43,607 nt of DNA from Ruminococcus sp. Phil15 (GCA_001940995.1 MSHC01000024.1:1-43607), one strand, 5' to 3'; shown: positions 14,943-24,224, counted from the first letter of the stretch. The notes: a model not told the origin generated them from the sequence alone. Numbers and translations are program-made.

Positions 14943-16778
14943 TTGATTGCGGTAAACGAAAGACTTCCCTATCTTCGTGACAAGACATCGAAGCTGACGA
15001 ACAGACCGGGCTGTTACATTATGAAAAATTCCGACGGAAAAATCATATATATCGGCAAGGCTAAAAATCTGCACAACAGAGTTTCCAGCTATTTCCGCAA
15101 GGATTTTGACCATCTTCCCAAGGTTGCGAGAATGGTTTCAAACGTGTACGATTACGATTTTATAATTACGGACAGCGAGTTTGAGGCGCTTGTACTTGAA
15201 TGCTCGCTTATAAAACAATACAAACCTAAGTACAACATTCTGTTAAAGGACGACAAGGGTTACAGCTACATCAAGATTACAAATGAAGAATATCCAAGGC
15301 TTCAATGTGCGCTTCAAAAATACGAGGACGGCGCACAGTACATCGGTCCTTACACAAGCTCCTATGCAGTCAAGCAGGCGGTTATCGAGGCTAACAGGGT
15401 GTTTGCTCTCCCGACCTGCACTAAAAAGTTCCCGCAGGAATTTAAAAAGCACAGACCATGCCTTAACTATCACATAAAAAGATGCATGGGATTATGCCTC
15501 GGAGGAGTTTCCGCAGAGGATTACAGGGGCATAATTTCCGAGGCTGTAGACTATATCAGAAACGGCTCTGAAAGCTCTGTTGAGGAGCTGACGAAACAAA
15601 TGTTGGAGGCTTCCGAAAACCTTGATTTTGAGCGTGCGGCTAAGCTTCGTGACAGGATAAACGCTATTGCAAAGGCATCTGAGAGTCAGAAAATAATTGA
15701 CGAGGACAGGCGTGACTGCGACGTTATTGCGGCGGCGCTGCTTGGCGGCAACGCCTGCATAAGCGTTGTGATGTACAGGGGCGGCAGACTTTTTGACAAG
15801 GCTAGCTTTTTCCTCGGTCAGGAGGACGACGCGCCCTCGCTCCGTGAAGAATTCATAATACAATATTACTCGTCAAGAGACTATATCCCTAAGGATATTT
15901 TTGTAGACGTTGAGTTTGAGGAAGCCGACAGGGTTAATCTTACAGATTATCTCAAATCTCTTTGCTCACACCCGGTAAATCTGCAAAATCCCAAGAGAAG
16001 CTCTGCGGCAAGGTTGCTTGAGCTTTCATCTAGCAACGCTTCGGAATACCTGTCTATAAAGGTTGGCCGCTCCGGCAGGGAGATCACTGCGCTGGACGAG
16101 CTTGCAAGAGCTATAGGACTTTCAAAGCCGCCGAGGTTTATAGAATGCTACGACATTTCAAATCTCGGCTCTGTAAATGTTGTTGCAGGAATGGTTGTAT
16201 TTGAAAACGGACGGCCTAACAAAAAGCTATACAGGAAGTTTACAATAAAGACGGTTTCGGGGCAAGACGACTATGCTTGTATGCAGGAGGTGCTGACAAG
16301 GCGTTTTCAGCGTTATCTAGACGGCGACGAGAGCTTTTCCGTTATGCCCGACCTGATTTTCTTAGACGGCGGCAAGGGACACGTTAACGCTGTTGCACCG
16401 ATTCTTTCCGAAATGGGCATAGACGTACCGCTTTACGGACTTGTCAAGGACTCAAAGCACCGCACGAGGGCAATTGCGACGGGCGGCGGAGAAATCGGGC
16501 TTTCAAAGAGAAGTGCGGGATTTTCGCTTATCACGCAGATACAGGACGAGGTGCACAGATACGCTATTTCGTTCCAACGGCAGAAAAGGACAAAAGCGGC
16601 TTATCAGCTTGAAATCACCAAGGTCAAGGGCATAGGACCTGCCAAGGCAAAGCTTTTGCTCACAAGGTTCAAGACAAAGACGGCGCTCAAGTCTGCTACT
16701 CCGCAGGAGCTGTCTGAATGTGCTAAGATAAGCGAGCAAAAAGCGATTGAGCTTTATGAATTTATAAAGGAAATATAG
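14943..16778 (+). CDS. uvrC: Excinuclease ABC subunit C
   Basis: UvrC makes both incisions in nucleotide excision repair after UvrAB loads it on damaged DNA. The 611-residue product has all domains in order. A GIY-YIG nuclease (about 22-100, with NRPGCYIM and IIYIGKAKNL) makes the 3' cut. A UvrB-binding UVR motif is near 200-235 (LDFERAAKLRDRI). An RNase H-like domain for the 5' cut (about 380-540) contains IECYDISNLG and FLDGGKGHVNA. Tandem helix-hairpin-helix motifs are at the end (VKGIGPAKAKLLLTRF). The start is TTG with GGAAGGA 10 nt upstream. folC follows almost directly. Confidence 0.97.
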   Translation: MIAVNERLPYLRDKTSKLTNRPGCYIMKNSDGKIIYIGKAKNLHNRVSSYFRKDFDHLPKVARMVSNVYDYDFIITDSEFEALVLECSLIKQYKPKYNILLKDDKGYSYIKITNEEYPRLQCALQKYEDGAQYIGPYTSSYAVKQAVIEANRVFALPTCTKKFPQEFKKHRPCLNYHIKRCMGLCLGGVSAEDYRGIISEAVDYIRNGSESSVEELTKQMLEASENLDFERAAKLRDRINAIAKASESQKIIDEDRRDCDVIAAALLGGNACISVVMYRGGRLFDKASFFLGQEDDAPSLREEFIIQYYSSRDYIPKDIFVDVEFEEADRVNLTDYLKSLCSHPVNLQNPKRSSAARLLELSSSNASEYLSIKVGRSGREITALDELARAIGLSKPPRFIECYDISNLGSVNVVAGMVVFENGRPNKKLYRKFTIKTVSGQDDYACMQEVLTRRFQRYLDGDESFSVMPDLIFLDGGKGHVNAVAPILSEMGIDVPLYGLVKDSKHRTRAIATGGGEIGLSKRSAGFSLITQIQDEVHRYAISFQRQKRTKAAYQLEITKVKGIGPAKAKLLLTRFKTKTALKSATPQELSECAKISEQKAIELYEFIKEI

Positions 16779-16794
16779 TTTGGAGATGTTTCTT

Positions 16795-18069
16795 GTGGAC
16801 ACAAATGACATATTTGAATTTCTCGGAAGCTTTGGAAAATCGGGAAAGCCTGTACGGGATCTATCTAGAATAAGGACGCTTCTTTACGAGCTTTCAGATC
16901 CGCAGAACGGCTTGCGGTTTATTCACGTTGCAGGCACGAACGGAAAGGGTTCTGTCTGCGAGATGCTTACCGAGTGTCTTACGGCGGAGGGTTACAGGGT
17001 TGGTACGTTCACCTCCCCTTACATAATCGAATACTGTGACAGAATAAGGATAAACGGTAAAAACATTCCCCTGCACTATCTCAGGAGATATGCAGGAATT
17101 GTTAAGACAGCCGCAGAAAGGACAAGCTTCGGCTTTGAATACTCGCAGTTTGAAATAACAATGTGCATTGCACTTTTGTATTTCAAGGAGCGGGGCTGTG
17201 ATGTCGTTGTATGGGAAACCGGCGTCGGCGGACTTTTAGATTCGACGAACGTTATTGAAAATCCGCTTGTATCTGTAATATGCTCTGTATCCTACGACCA
17301 TACGGCTATACTTGGCGGCACGATTGAAGAAATAACGAGGCAGAAGTGCGGAATTATAAAGGAAGGCTCGCCCTGCGTTTTGTCATTCGGGAACAGGAAT
17401 ATTACAGAGGATATTTTCCTGCGCACGGCTATATGCAATCATTCAAAGGCTGTTATTCCAAATATAAAGGAGCTTGAAACTATATCCGACACGCTTTACG
17501 GCTGTGAGTTCATCTACAAGGGAAACAGGTACAAGACCGCTATGTGCGGAATTCATCAGGTGTCGAACGCTGTTACTGTAATAGAGGCGCTCGGTGCAAT
17601 AAAATACGCACTCCCCGTTTCAGAAAGTGCGATAAAAAATGGTATATGGAATGCCAAAATTCCTGCCAGGACGCAGGTCGTCTCACAAAATCCGCTCATC
17701 ATTCTTGACGGCAGTCACAATCCCGACGGATTTTCTGCGCTTTCCCATTTTCTTGAAACAAAGACAGATGCGCCAAGGTACATACTTGTCGGAATGCTTG
17801 AAGAAAAAGATTCGGCTGAATCTGTCAAGCAGCTTTGTCCGCTTGCCGACAAAATAATCACGGTAGACACGTTTCACCCCAAGGCTTTAAGCTCTGTGAA
17901 GCTTGCCGAAATCACGTCTGCCGAAGGCGTGGAAACTACCGCTGTTTCAGATGTTGCAAAGGGCGTTAAGACGCTGAAAGGACTTTTGCAGAATGGCGGC
18001 ACGGGAATTATCTGCGGCTCGCTTTACCTTGCCTCCGAGATACTAACAAAGCATCTCACGGAGCTTTAA
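16795..18069 (+). CDS. folC: Bifunctional folylpolyglutamate/dihydrofolate synthase
   Basis: FolC adds glutamate residues to folate and usually also joins glutamate to dihydropteroate. Signatures are HVAGTNGKGSV (the ATP P-loop), FTSPYIIEYCDRIRING, and VSVICSVSYDHTAILGGTIEEI for the Mur-ligase-like core. The C-terminal domain contains IILDGSHNPDGFSAL. Three starts are possible: TTG 16780, ATG 16786 and GTG 16795. I chose GTG because GGAG lies 9 nt before it. With the TTG start the product would be 429 residues. The gene follows uvrC closely and overlaps the 3' end of the convergent sigF by 27 bp. Confidence 0.94.
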   Translation: MDTNDIFEFLGSFGKSGKPVRDLSRIRTLLYELSDPQNGLRFIHVAGTNGKGSVCEMLTECLTAEGYRVGTFTSPYIIEYCDRIRINGKNIPLHYLRRYAGIVKTAAERTSFGFEYSQFEITMCIALLYFKERGCDVVVWETGVGGLLDSTNVIENPLVSVICSVSYDHTAILGGTIEEITRQKCGIIKEGSPCVLSFGNRNITEDIFLRTAICNHSKAVIPNIKELETISDTLYGCEFIYKGNRYKTAMCGIHQVSNAVTVIEALGAIKYALPVSESAIKNGIWNAKIPARTQVVSQNPLIILDGSHNPDGFSALSHFLETKTDAPRYILVGMLEEKDSAESVKQLCPLADKIITVDTFHPKALSSVKLAEITSAEGVETTAVSDVAKGVKTLKGLLQNGGTGIICGSLYLASEILTKHLTEL

Positions 18070-18759
18070 AAGCAATTTTTTCTCTCGTCTTGAAACCTGG
18101 ACCTGAGTCATACCAAGCTCAGACGCAGTTTGCGTCTGGGTTTTGTTTTTCACATAGCGAAGCCTTATCAGCTCCCTGTCCTTATCTTCCAGACAGGACA
18201 ACGCCTGACGGAGCGCCATAGATGTTACAATTTTCTCATCGGGAGCGGAAACAGGGATATCTATTTCGTTCTGCGTGTTACCGCCCTCGTCTGTTTGTGC
18301 GGTAAGACTCATCGGCGGCATAGACACGTTGAGCGCTTCTACAATCTTTTCTCTCTGTTCTCCGCTTATTTCGCAGAGTTCTTCTACTCTCGGTTCTCTG
18401 CCGTAATCCTTAATAAACTGCTCACGGAGTCTTGAAATTCTGACGGATAATTCTTTAAGGCTTCGGCTTACCTTTACCGTTCCGCCGTCACGAAAAAGTC
18501 GTTTTATTTCGCCTAATATTACGGGGACGGCATAGGTCGAAAACTTATAGCCCAGCGTAGGGTCAAAGGCATTTGCAGCTTTCATAAGACCCACGCAGCC
18601 GGCTGAATACAGCTCCTCGTACTCCAGCGACCTTCCACGGAAACGGTTCGCACACAAATGTACAAGTCCCAGGTTTTCGGATGCCAGCTTTTGCTTATCG
18701 CTGTTATTTAACTCTTGACTCAAGCTTTTTTCGCATTGTAACTGTTGTTCCGTTGCCAT
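18043..18759 (-). CDS. sigF: Sporulation sigma factor F
   Basis: Sigma-F directs early gene expression in the forespore. The 238-residue protein has region 1.2/2 (GLVHLCANRF, FDPTLGYKFSTYAVPVILGEIKR), region 3 and region 4 (ELIRLRYVKNKTQTQTASELGM, a helix-turn-helix). Sigma-F and sigma-G are similar in sequence; the assignment to F rests on the spoIIAA and spoIIAB genes directly upstream. AAGGAG lies 5 nt before the ATG. The start lies within the end of spoIIAB (56-nt overlap), indicating coupled translation. Its last 27 bp overlap folC on the other strand. Confidence 0.95.
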   Translation of the reverse strand: MATEQQLQCEKSLSQELNNSDKQKLASENLGLVHLCANRFRGRSLEYEELYSAGCVGLMKAANAFDPTLGYKFSTYAVPVILGEIKRLFRDGGTVKVSRSLKELSVRISRLREQFIKDYGREPRVEELCEISGEQREKIVEALNVSMPPMSLTAQTDEGGNTQNEIDIPVSAPDEKIVTSMALRQALSCLEDKDRELIRLRYVKNKTQTQTASELGMTQVQVSRREKKLLLKLREMLC

Positions 18760-19150
18760 TTTTACTCCTTACCGACAGCTTGTCCATAAAGCTTTCCATT
18801 ACTGTAAAGCCAAGACCTGCTCTGTCCTCATCGGGAGCGGAGGTGAAAAGAGGCTCCATTGCTCTTTCTATGTTTTCAATTCCGCAGCCCTTATCCGAAA
18901 TGCGTATGTAAAGCTCGTTTCCCTCTAATATTCTGAGGTGCATTTTTATTGTTCCTACTGTATTTCGGTAGCCGTGGACTATGCAGTTTGTGACTGCCTC
19001 TGACACGGCGGTTTTCACGTCGGACAATTCGTCTATCATTGGATTCAGTCCTGACACAAATCCGCTGACTATAAGTCTTGCGAGGCTTTCATTTTCGGAC
19101 AGGCTTGGGAATGCCACTTTAAGCTCATTTAACGTTTGCGACCTGCTCAT
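18704..19150 (-). CDS. spoIIAB: Anti-sigma-F factor, serine kinase
   Basis: SpoIIAB holds sigma-F inactive and phosphorylates SpoIIAA. The 148-residue protein is a GHKL-fold kinase. The N box is EAVTNCIVHGY, the G1 box is DKGCGI, and the G2 region is DRAGLGFTVM. The N-terminal FPSLSENESLARL matches the family. A ribosome binding site with GGGG stands about 9 nt before the ATG. It overlaps spoIIAA by 26 nt and sigF by 56 nt, in the canonical spoIIAA-spoIIAB-sigF order. Confidence 0.96.
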   Translation of the reverse strand: MSRSQTLNELKVAFPSLSENESLARLIVSGFVSGLNPMIDELSDVKTAVSEAVTNCIVHGYRNTVGTIKMHLRILEGNELYIRISDKGCGIENIERAMEPLFTSAPDEDRAGLGFTVMESFMDKLSVRSKNGNGTTVTMRKKLESRVK

Positions 19151-19502
19151 TTACTGTTTCCCCTTTCCTTGAGTTTAGAAATTCGTTTTCAAAATCGCCG
19201 TCTACAAATTTCGCAAGACGATTCATTCCTGACAGCTGCATTACTTTACGGATACTGCCCTTGCAGTTTGCAACGAATAGGCTTGCTCCGTATTCACGGA
19301 GAATGCGGTATCTTCCCATAACGAGTCCTATTCCGGAGCTATCCATAAATGACACTCCCGAAAAATCAATATAAACTTCGCCCGGACAATGAGAATCTAT
19401 TGCGACATCTATTTTCATTCTTATTGCCGAGGCATTATGATGGTCGATTTCACCTGACAGGCAGACAAGACATCTGTTTTTGTTGTCAAACAGTATTTTC
19501 AT
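19125..19502 (-). CDS. spoIIAA: Anti-sigma-F factor antagonist
   Basis: SpoIIAA is the STAS-domain switch protein that releases sigma-F from SpoIIAB when dephosphorylated by SpoIIE. From the ATG at 19502 it is 125 residues. The phosphorylation site FMDSSGIGLVMGRY has Ser55-Ser56 in the place of the B. subtilis phospho-serine. AAAGGA is 8 nt before this ATG; an in-frame upstream start at 19568 lies in a hairpin and is rejected. It is the first gene of the spoIIA operon and lies downstream of spoVT. Confidence 0.95.
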   Translation of the reverse strand: MKILFDNKNRCLVCLSGEIDHHNASAIRMKIDVAIDSHCPGEVYIDFSGVSFMDSSGIGLVMGRYRILREYGASLFVANCKGSIRKVMQLSGMNRLAKFVDGDFENEFLNSRKGETVNEQVANVK

Positions 19503-19540
19503 TTTGATTTTCCTTTCTCTTATTTTTTCATATAAATAAT

Positions 19541-19577
19541 AACAGCCCTTGACGCAAAAAATTGTCAAAGGCTGTTT
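19541..19577 (-). terminator. Hairpin between spoVT and spoIIAA
   Basis: AACAGCC-TTGAC pairs with GTCAA-GGCTGTT (12 bp with one mismatch). The minus-strand T run is poor (TTATTATTTAT), so it may only attenuate readthrough from spoVT into spoIIA. Confidence 0.6.
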
Positions 19578-19590
19578 ATACTATAAAAAA

Positions 19591-20133
19591 CTATTCTTCG
19601 ATTTGTTTTCCCAAAAACATTGCCGTCGCCTTAGCTAGAGTATGCTGTGTTTCGGTTGCAAGGGTGTTGTTTTCAGACGAAACATAGGCTACCGCACCGG
19701 TTACATCGCCCTGCGACACAATCGGAAAAACTGCGAGCGCCTGTCTGTCTACGCCCTCAATAGGCATAAGCTTTCCGGCGCTGTCGTCGCTTGCGACATA
19801 GCCCTGTCTGTGCTCCATAATTTCTTCAAGAGCGGGCGTAACACGTCTTTCGTTATACTCTCTCTTTGCAACGCCTGCTACCGCTACAACGTGGTCACGG
19901 TCAAAGATTACGGCGGGCGCACCGCCTAGCTTGTACATCACCTCTGCCGCCTGAGTTGCGTTTTCCGACATCTCGTTAATCGGCGAATACTTGCGGAAGA
20001 TTACCTCCCCCTCGTTGCTTGTATAGATTTCAAGGGGCGCACCCTCTTTAATTCTCATAGTTCTTCTGATCTCTTTGGGAATAACGACTCTCCCGAGGTC
20101 GTCGATTCTACGGACAATTCCTGTTGCTTTCAT
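19591..20133 (-). CDS. spoVT: Stage V sporulation protein T
   Basis: SpoVT is an AbrB-type transcription factor that tunes sigma-G genes late in the forespore. The product is 180 residues: an N-terminal swapped-hairpin AbrB domain (MKATGIVRRIDDLGRVVIPK, residues 1-50) and a C-terminal GAF-like domain (about 55-180). The family starts at MKATG, so the ATG at 20133 is chosen, although an open frame extends upstream to 20280. It lies directly upstream of the spoIIA operon on the same strand, unlike B. subtilis, where the two are far apart. Confidence 0.95.
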   Translation of the reverse strand: MKATGIVRRIDDLGRVVIPKEIRRTMRIKEGAPLEIYTSNEGEVIFRKYSPINEMSENATQAAEVMYKLGGAPAVIFDRDHVVAVAGVAKREYNERRVTPALEEIMEHRQGYVASDDSAGKLMPIEGVDRQALAVFPIVSQGDVTGAVAYVSSENNTLATETQHTLAKATAMFLGKQIEE

Positions 20134-20303
20134 CCTTTTTTCTTTCCTTTCATCAGGCATCGCCTGGGCATTCTTTTCTTTTTGTAACGCTATTGTTTGC
20201 AAGAATATACTAAAATATGCAGAATATTTTGCTTTTGTGGATTCGCAATTACTAGGAAATTTTGACAGGTTTATTGTCAATTTATGAAATATGATTTGTT
20301 AGA

Positions 20304-20332
20304 TTGACATAATTTCTGTAAGATGCTATAAT
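20304..20332 (+). promoter_or_regulatory. Promoter of the GH25 repeat protein
   Basis: TTGACA (20304-20309) and TATAAT (20327-20332) are separated by exactly 17 nt, 49 nt before the TTG start. Confidence 0.85.
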
Positions 20333-20381
20333 ATATTTGTAATCATTTTGTAACAATTATAACTACACGGAGGACAACAAA

Positions 20382-23300
20382 TTGAAATACAGAAAAATAT
20401 TATCGGGCTTACTGGCATTTTCGCTGTTCTCACAGCTTTTGCCGCTTTCGATTTTGGGGCGGACGGCAAGTGCGGAGGATATAACGATAACCCAAAAAAG
20501 TATCTTAAACGGTAAGACCTACACAATCAACCCGAAATTTGACGGATATCAAATTCTTGACGGAATCGATGTTTCAAAATGGCAGGGCGACATAAACTGG
20601 AACGGACTTAAATCAGAGGGCGTTGATTTTGCAATAATAAGGCTTGGCTACAGGTCGACAAGCGCTTCGGGTGCGATATATATTGACAACCGCTTCAAGC
20701 AGAACATTGAAGGCGCAAATAACGCAGGAATTGACGCAGGGGTATACTTCTACTCGCAAGCGACAACACCTGCCGAGGCAGTTGCGGAGGCTAAATACTG
20801 CATATCGAATCTCAAAGGATACGACCTTCAGCTTCCGATTGTAATGGACTTTGAATATGCGTGGGTGGACGGAGGTCACGGCGGCAGATTATATGACGCT
20901 CACCTTTCGGAGGATAAAGCTACCGAGGTTATCTTCGCTTTTCTTGATACTGTAAAGGCGGCAGGCTACGAGGGTATGATTTACGGAAGCAAATACACTC
21001 TTTACGACAGTATGCACGCAGAAAAACTAGAGAAAGAGTATCCCGTATGGCTTGCCCATTACAACACCAAGACCGACTATGAGGGCGAATATCTAATCTG
21101 GCAGTACAGCGACTCGGGTCAGCTTGACAGCATTGACGGATATGTTGACTGCGACTTTATGTTTCTTCCACAGGTGCTTGAGGATATATCCTTTGCAAAA
21201 GATGAATACATAATCGAACAGGGACAGCGGTTTACTATGCCTGTTGAAAAGGTGCCTGAGGGTTGCATGAAGGAGCTTACCTGGCAGACCAGTAATCCTG
21301 CCGTTGCTTATTTCGCTAAACAAACGTCTACGCTCGTTGCCGTTGCACCCGGCACTACAACTGTTACAGTAAAGTCTGCAAACGGACTTGAAGCGCAGTG
21401 CAGGGTCACGGTAAAGGACACACTCTCTGACGTAACGATAAGCGAAATAGAACCACTTCCGTACACAGGCGCGGCATTAACGCCGAACATTTCCGTATAT
21501 GACAAGGAATACGCCGATGCGAAGCTTATCACTTCTGCCGTACTTTTTGCAAAGCCGTCGAAATATTCTGCAAAGCTTATGACTCTTGATGTGCAAAGCG
21601 ATGTTACGGTTATCGGAGAAGCTACTGTTGACGGAGCTACATTATACTCAGTATACTATGACGACGGAGTGAACAGGCATTACGGCTATATCGAAAATTC
21701 CAAGCTTGAATGTATGACAAATCAGGTGAAGCTGGTCGAGGGACTTGACTACACGGCTTCATACTCAAAAAACACGGCAAGCGGTACGGCTACCGTTACC
21801 ATTTCAGCTGCCGGCGAAAGATACTTGGGAAAAGGTACACAGACATTTTCCATTCTTCCGATAGACATAAACGATGCGGTTATTGTAGATATTCCAACGC
21901 AGAAATACACAGAAAGCACAATAGTTCCCGCTATAACGGTAAACTATAACGGCAAGGCGTTAAAGCTTGGCACAGACTACGCTCTCGCATATTCAAACAA
22001 CACGGCTGTCGGCACTGCGACAGTAAAAGTCACCGGCAAGGGAAACTACACGGGTACTGCAACAAAGACCTACAAAATTTCTTCCGACACGCTTACAAAT
22101 CTTTCGGGCTTTACTGTGTCGGTTTCGCAAGGCTCGATTTCAGACAGCGGCGAATTCATTAAGCCTGTTGTCACTGTAAACGACGCTTCGGGAAAGACGC
22201 TGATTGACGGCACGGATTATTCTGTATCCTACATTCTCAATGTTCAGAGCAGGACTGCTACCGCTTACATTGTAGGAATGGGTACTTATACAGGAAAAGC
22301 TTCAAAGACTTTCTCGCTTACGGGTATTGACTTTACAAAGCTTGACGCACAGCTTGAGTACTCCTCTGCTGAATACACGGGCTTCGAGCTAAGGCCGAAT
22401 GTTACCGTGACAGACAAAAACGGAAACGTTCTTACTCCGTTCAGGGACTACACGGTCAGCTACTCAGGCAACATAAACAAGGGTACGGCAACTGTTGCAA
22501 TAAAGGGCAACGGCGCATACATCGGAACGATAACCAAGAGTTTTGCAATCGGAAACGCCGATATATCCGAAGCGCAGATTACGCTCTCTAAAGATATTTT
22601 AGCATACACAGGAGACGCACAAAAGCCGTCCGTTACCGTTACTTTCGGCGGCACTGCTCTTAAATCGGGAACGGATTACACGGTAGAATATTCCGATAAC
22701 AAGAACATTGGCCGCGGATATGTCACAGTTACGGGAAAGGGTCTGTTTACTGGCACCGCCACGGCGAGCTTTACTATTGCGCCCAAAAAGCAGGCTATAA
22801 AAAAACTTACTGCTATTTCTGAGGACAGACTTATTTCCGCTGTTGTAACAGGTGATACAAACGCAAGCGGTTACGAAATAAGCTACTCCTCAAAGAAGAA
22901 TTATCTTGGCGGCTTAACAGTCAAGCAGAGCGGAAACACCCAGACAACCGTAAGTATGCAAAGGGGCTTGGTCTTCGGCAGGACGTATTATGTAAAGGCA
23001 CGCTCTTACACAACTACCGAAAATGGCGCAGATATATATGGAGAATGGAGCGACACAATTACTGTTACGCTTTATCCACGGCAGGTTTCAATAACCGGTA
23101 TCAAAACCGTTGGAGAAAGGAAGCTTTCATGCACGTTTACGACAGACGAAGCGGTATCGGGATACGAGGTAGGCTACTCGTCAAGAAAAGATTTTGTCGG
23201 TGGCCTGACTGCTTCGGTTGAGGACAACAGCGTTGACACGATCGCTTTTCAGTCGGGTCTGGTTGTAGGCAGGACGTACTACATAAGAGTGCGCGCCTAC

Positions 23301-24218
23301 AAGCTTATCGACGGCGAGAAAGTTTACGGAGAATGGAGCGAGGTTGCCACGCACACGCTTCTGCCTAAGACGCCAACCATCACACAAGTTACTATACCGG
23401 GACACAGAGTTCTTGCCTGCACATTTACGACAGACGAAGCGGTATCGGGATATGAGGTAGGCTACTCGTCAAGAAAAGATTTTGTCGGAGGTCTGACAGC
23501 ATCGGTTGAGGACAACAGCGTTGACACGATCGCTTTTCAGTCGGGTCTGGTTGTAGGCAGAACGTACTACATAAGAGTGCGTGCATACAAGCTAATTGAC
23601 GGAAAGAAAGTTTACGGAGAATGGAGCGAGATCACTACCAAAACTCTTGTGTCTGACTCCCCTGTTATCACAGGTATAAATGCACTTTCAAGCAATAAGC
23701 TTTCGGCTTCGTTTGAATATGACGGAGAGGCTGACGGATATCAGGTCAACTACTGCTCGAAGCCTACGTTTGTTGGCGGACTTTCTGTAAACACGACAGA
23801 GAACACAGCAAGCTTTACGAGAGGTCTTGTAGCCGGCAGAACTTATTATGTAAGAGTAAGAAGCTACAAGGAGATAAACGGCGTTACCTATTACGGACAG
23901 TGGAGCGAGGTTGTCACGCACACGCTTCTGCCTCAGAAGCCGGTTATAACGGCTATCTCTGCACCGTCGTCAAGAACAATAAAGGTTTCCTGGAAAAAGG
24001 ATTCTGCCGTTACGGGATATCAGGTAAATTACGCTTCTAAGGACACGTTTGTTGGCGGACTTACCGCTTCTACGACATCTCCGACAGATACCACTGTTTC
24101 CTTTACAAAGGGACTTGTCAAGGGCAGAACTTACAGCATAAGGGTGCGTGCCTACAAAACTACCGACGGTGTTACTGTTTACGGCGAATGGAGCGACGTT
24201 TTGGTTTACAAATTATAG
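20382..24218 (+). CDS. Secreted multidomain GH25 lysozyme-like protein, 1278 aa
   Basis: A signal peptide (residues 1-31, ending TASA) precedes a GH25 muramidase domain (about 60-262). GIDVSKWQGDINW carries Asp63, and MDFEY carries Asp156 and Glu158. A bacterial Ig-like (BIG2) domain follows at about 268-345. Then come about five YTG...GTDY...GTATVTVTGKGNYTG repeats (about 355-800); the first is split by an SH3-like insert at about 381-445. Five fibronectin-type-III-like modules end the protein (802-1278). The architecture suggests a cell-wall hydrolase or surface adhesin with wall-binding repeats. The start is TTG with GGAGG 8 nt upstream. No sortase motif, S-layer domain or dockerin is seen. 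Confidence 0.9.
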   Translation: MKYRKILSGLLAFSLFSQLLPLSILGRTASAEDITITQKSILNGKTYTINPKFDGYQILDGIDVSKWQGDINWNGLKSEGVDFAIIRLGYRSTSASGAIYIDNRFKQNIEGANNAGIDAGVYFYSQATTPAEAVAEAKYCISNLKGYDLQLPIVMDFEYAWVDGGHGGRLYDAHLSEDKATEVIFAFLDTVKAAGYEGMIYGSKYTLYDSMHAEKLEKEYPVWLAHYNTKTDYEGEYLIWQYSDSGQLDSIDGYVDCDFMFLPQVLEDISFAKDEYIIEQGQRFTMPVEKVPEGCMKELTWQTSNPAVAYFAKQTSTLVAVAPGTTTVTVKSANGLEAQCRVTVKDTLSDVTISEIEPLPYTGAALTPNISVYDKEYADAKLITSAVLFAKPSKYSAKLMTLDVQSDVTVIGEATVDGATLYSVYYDDGVNRHYGYIENSKLECMTNQVKLVEGLDYTASYSKNTASGTATVTISAAGERYLGKGTQTFSILPIDINDAVIVDIPTQKYTESTIVPAITVNYNGKALKLGTDYALAYSNNTAVGTATVKVTGKGNYTGTATKTYKISSDTLTNLSGFTVSVSQGSISDSGEFIKPVVTVNDASGKTLIDGTDYSVSYILNVQSRTATAYIVGMGTYTGKASKTFSLTGIDFTKLDAQLEYSSAEYTGFELRPNVTVTDKNGNVLTPFRDYTVSYSGNINKGTATVAIKGNGAYIGTITKSFAIGNADISEAQITLSKDILAYTGDAQKPSVTVTFGGTALKSGTDYTVEYSDNKNIGRGYVTVTGKGLFTGTATASFTIAPKKQAIKKLTAISEDRLISAVVTGDTNASGYEISYSSKKNYLGGLTVKQSGNTQTTVSMQRGLVFGRTYYVKARSYTTTENGADIYGEWSDTITVTLYPRQVSITGIKTVGERKLSCTFTTDEAVSGYEVGYSSRKDFVGGLTASVEDNSVDTIAFQSGLVVGRTYYIRVRAYKLIDGEKVYGEWSEVATHTLLPKTPTITQVTIPGHRVLACTFTTDEAVSGYEVGYSSRKDFVGGLTASVEDNSVDTIAFQSGLVVGRTYYIRVRAYKLIDGKKVYGEWSEITTKTLVSDSPVITGINALSSNKLSASFEYDGEADGYQVNYCSKPTFVGGLSVNTTENTASFTRGLVAGRTYYVRVRSYKEINGVTYYGQWSEVVTHTLLPQKPVITAISAPSSRTIKVSWKKDSAVTGYQVNYASKDTFVGGLTASTTSPTDTTVSFTKGLVKGRTYSIRVRAYKTTDGVTVYGEWSDVLVYKL
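23131..23631 (+). repeat. 288-bp near-identical tandem repeat inside the GH25 gene
   Basis: Two fibronectin-like modules repeat almost base for base at a spacing of 288 bp (96 codons): the stretch from about 23131 recurs from about 23419. The shared protein core includes GYEVGYSSRKDFVGGLTASV. The neighbouring modules are much more divergent, so this pair is a recent in-frame duplication or gene-conversion event. Confidence 0.9.
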
Positions 24219-24224
24219 CATATA

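Noticed and set aside
23131-24200. Repeated DNA that might suggest a repeat array
   Set aside because: The repeats are in-frame protein modules of 96 codons, not short direct repeats with spacers; no CRISPR array or cas gene is present.
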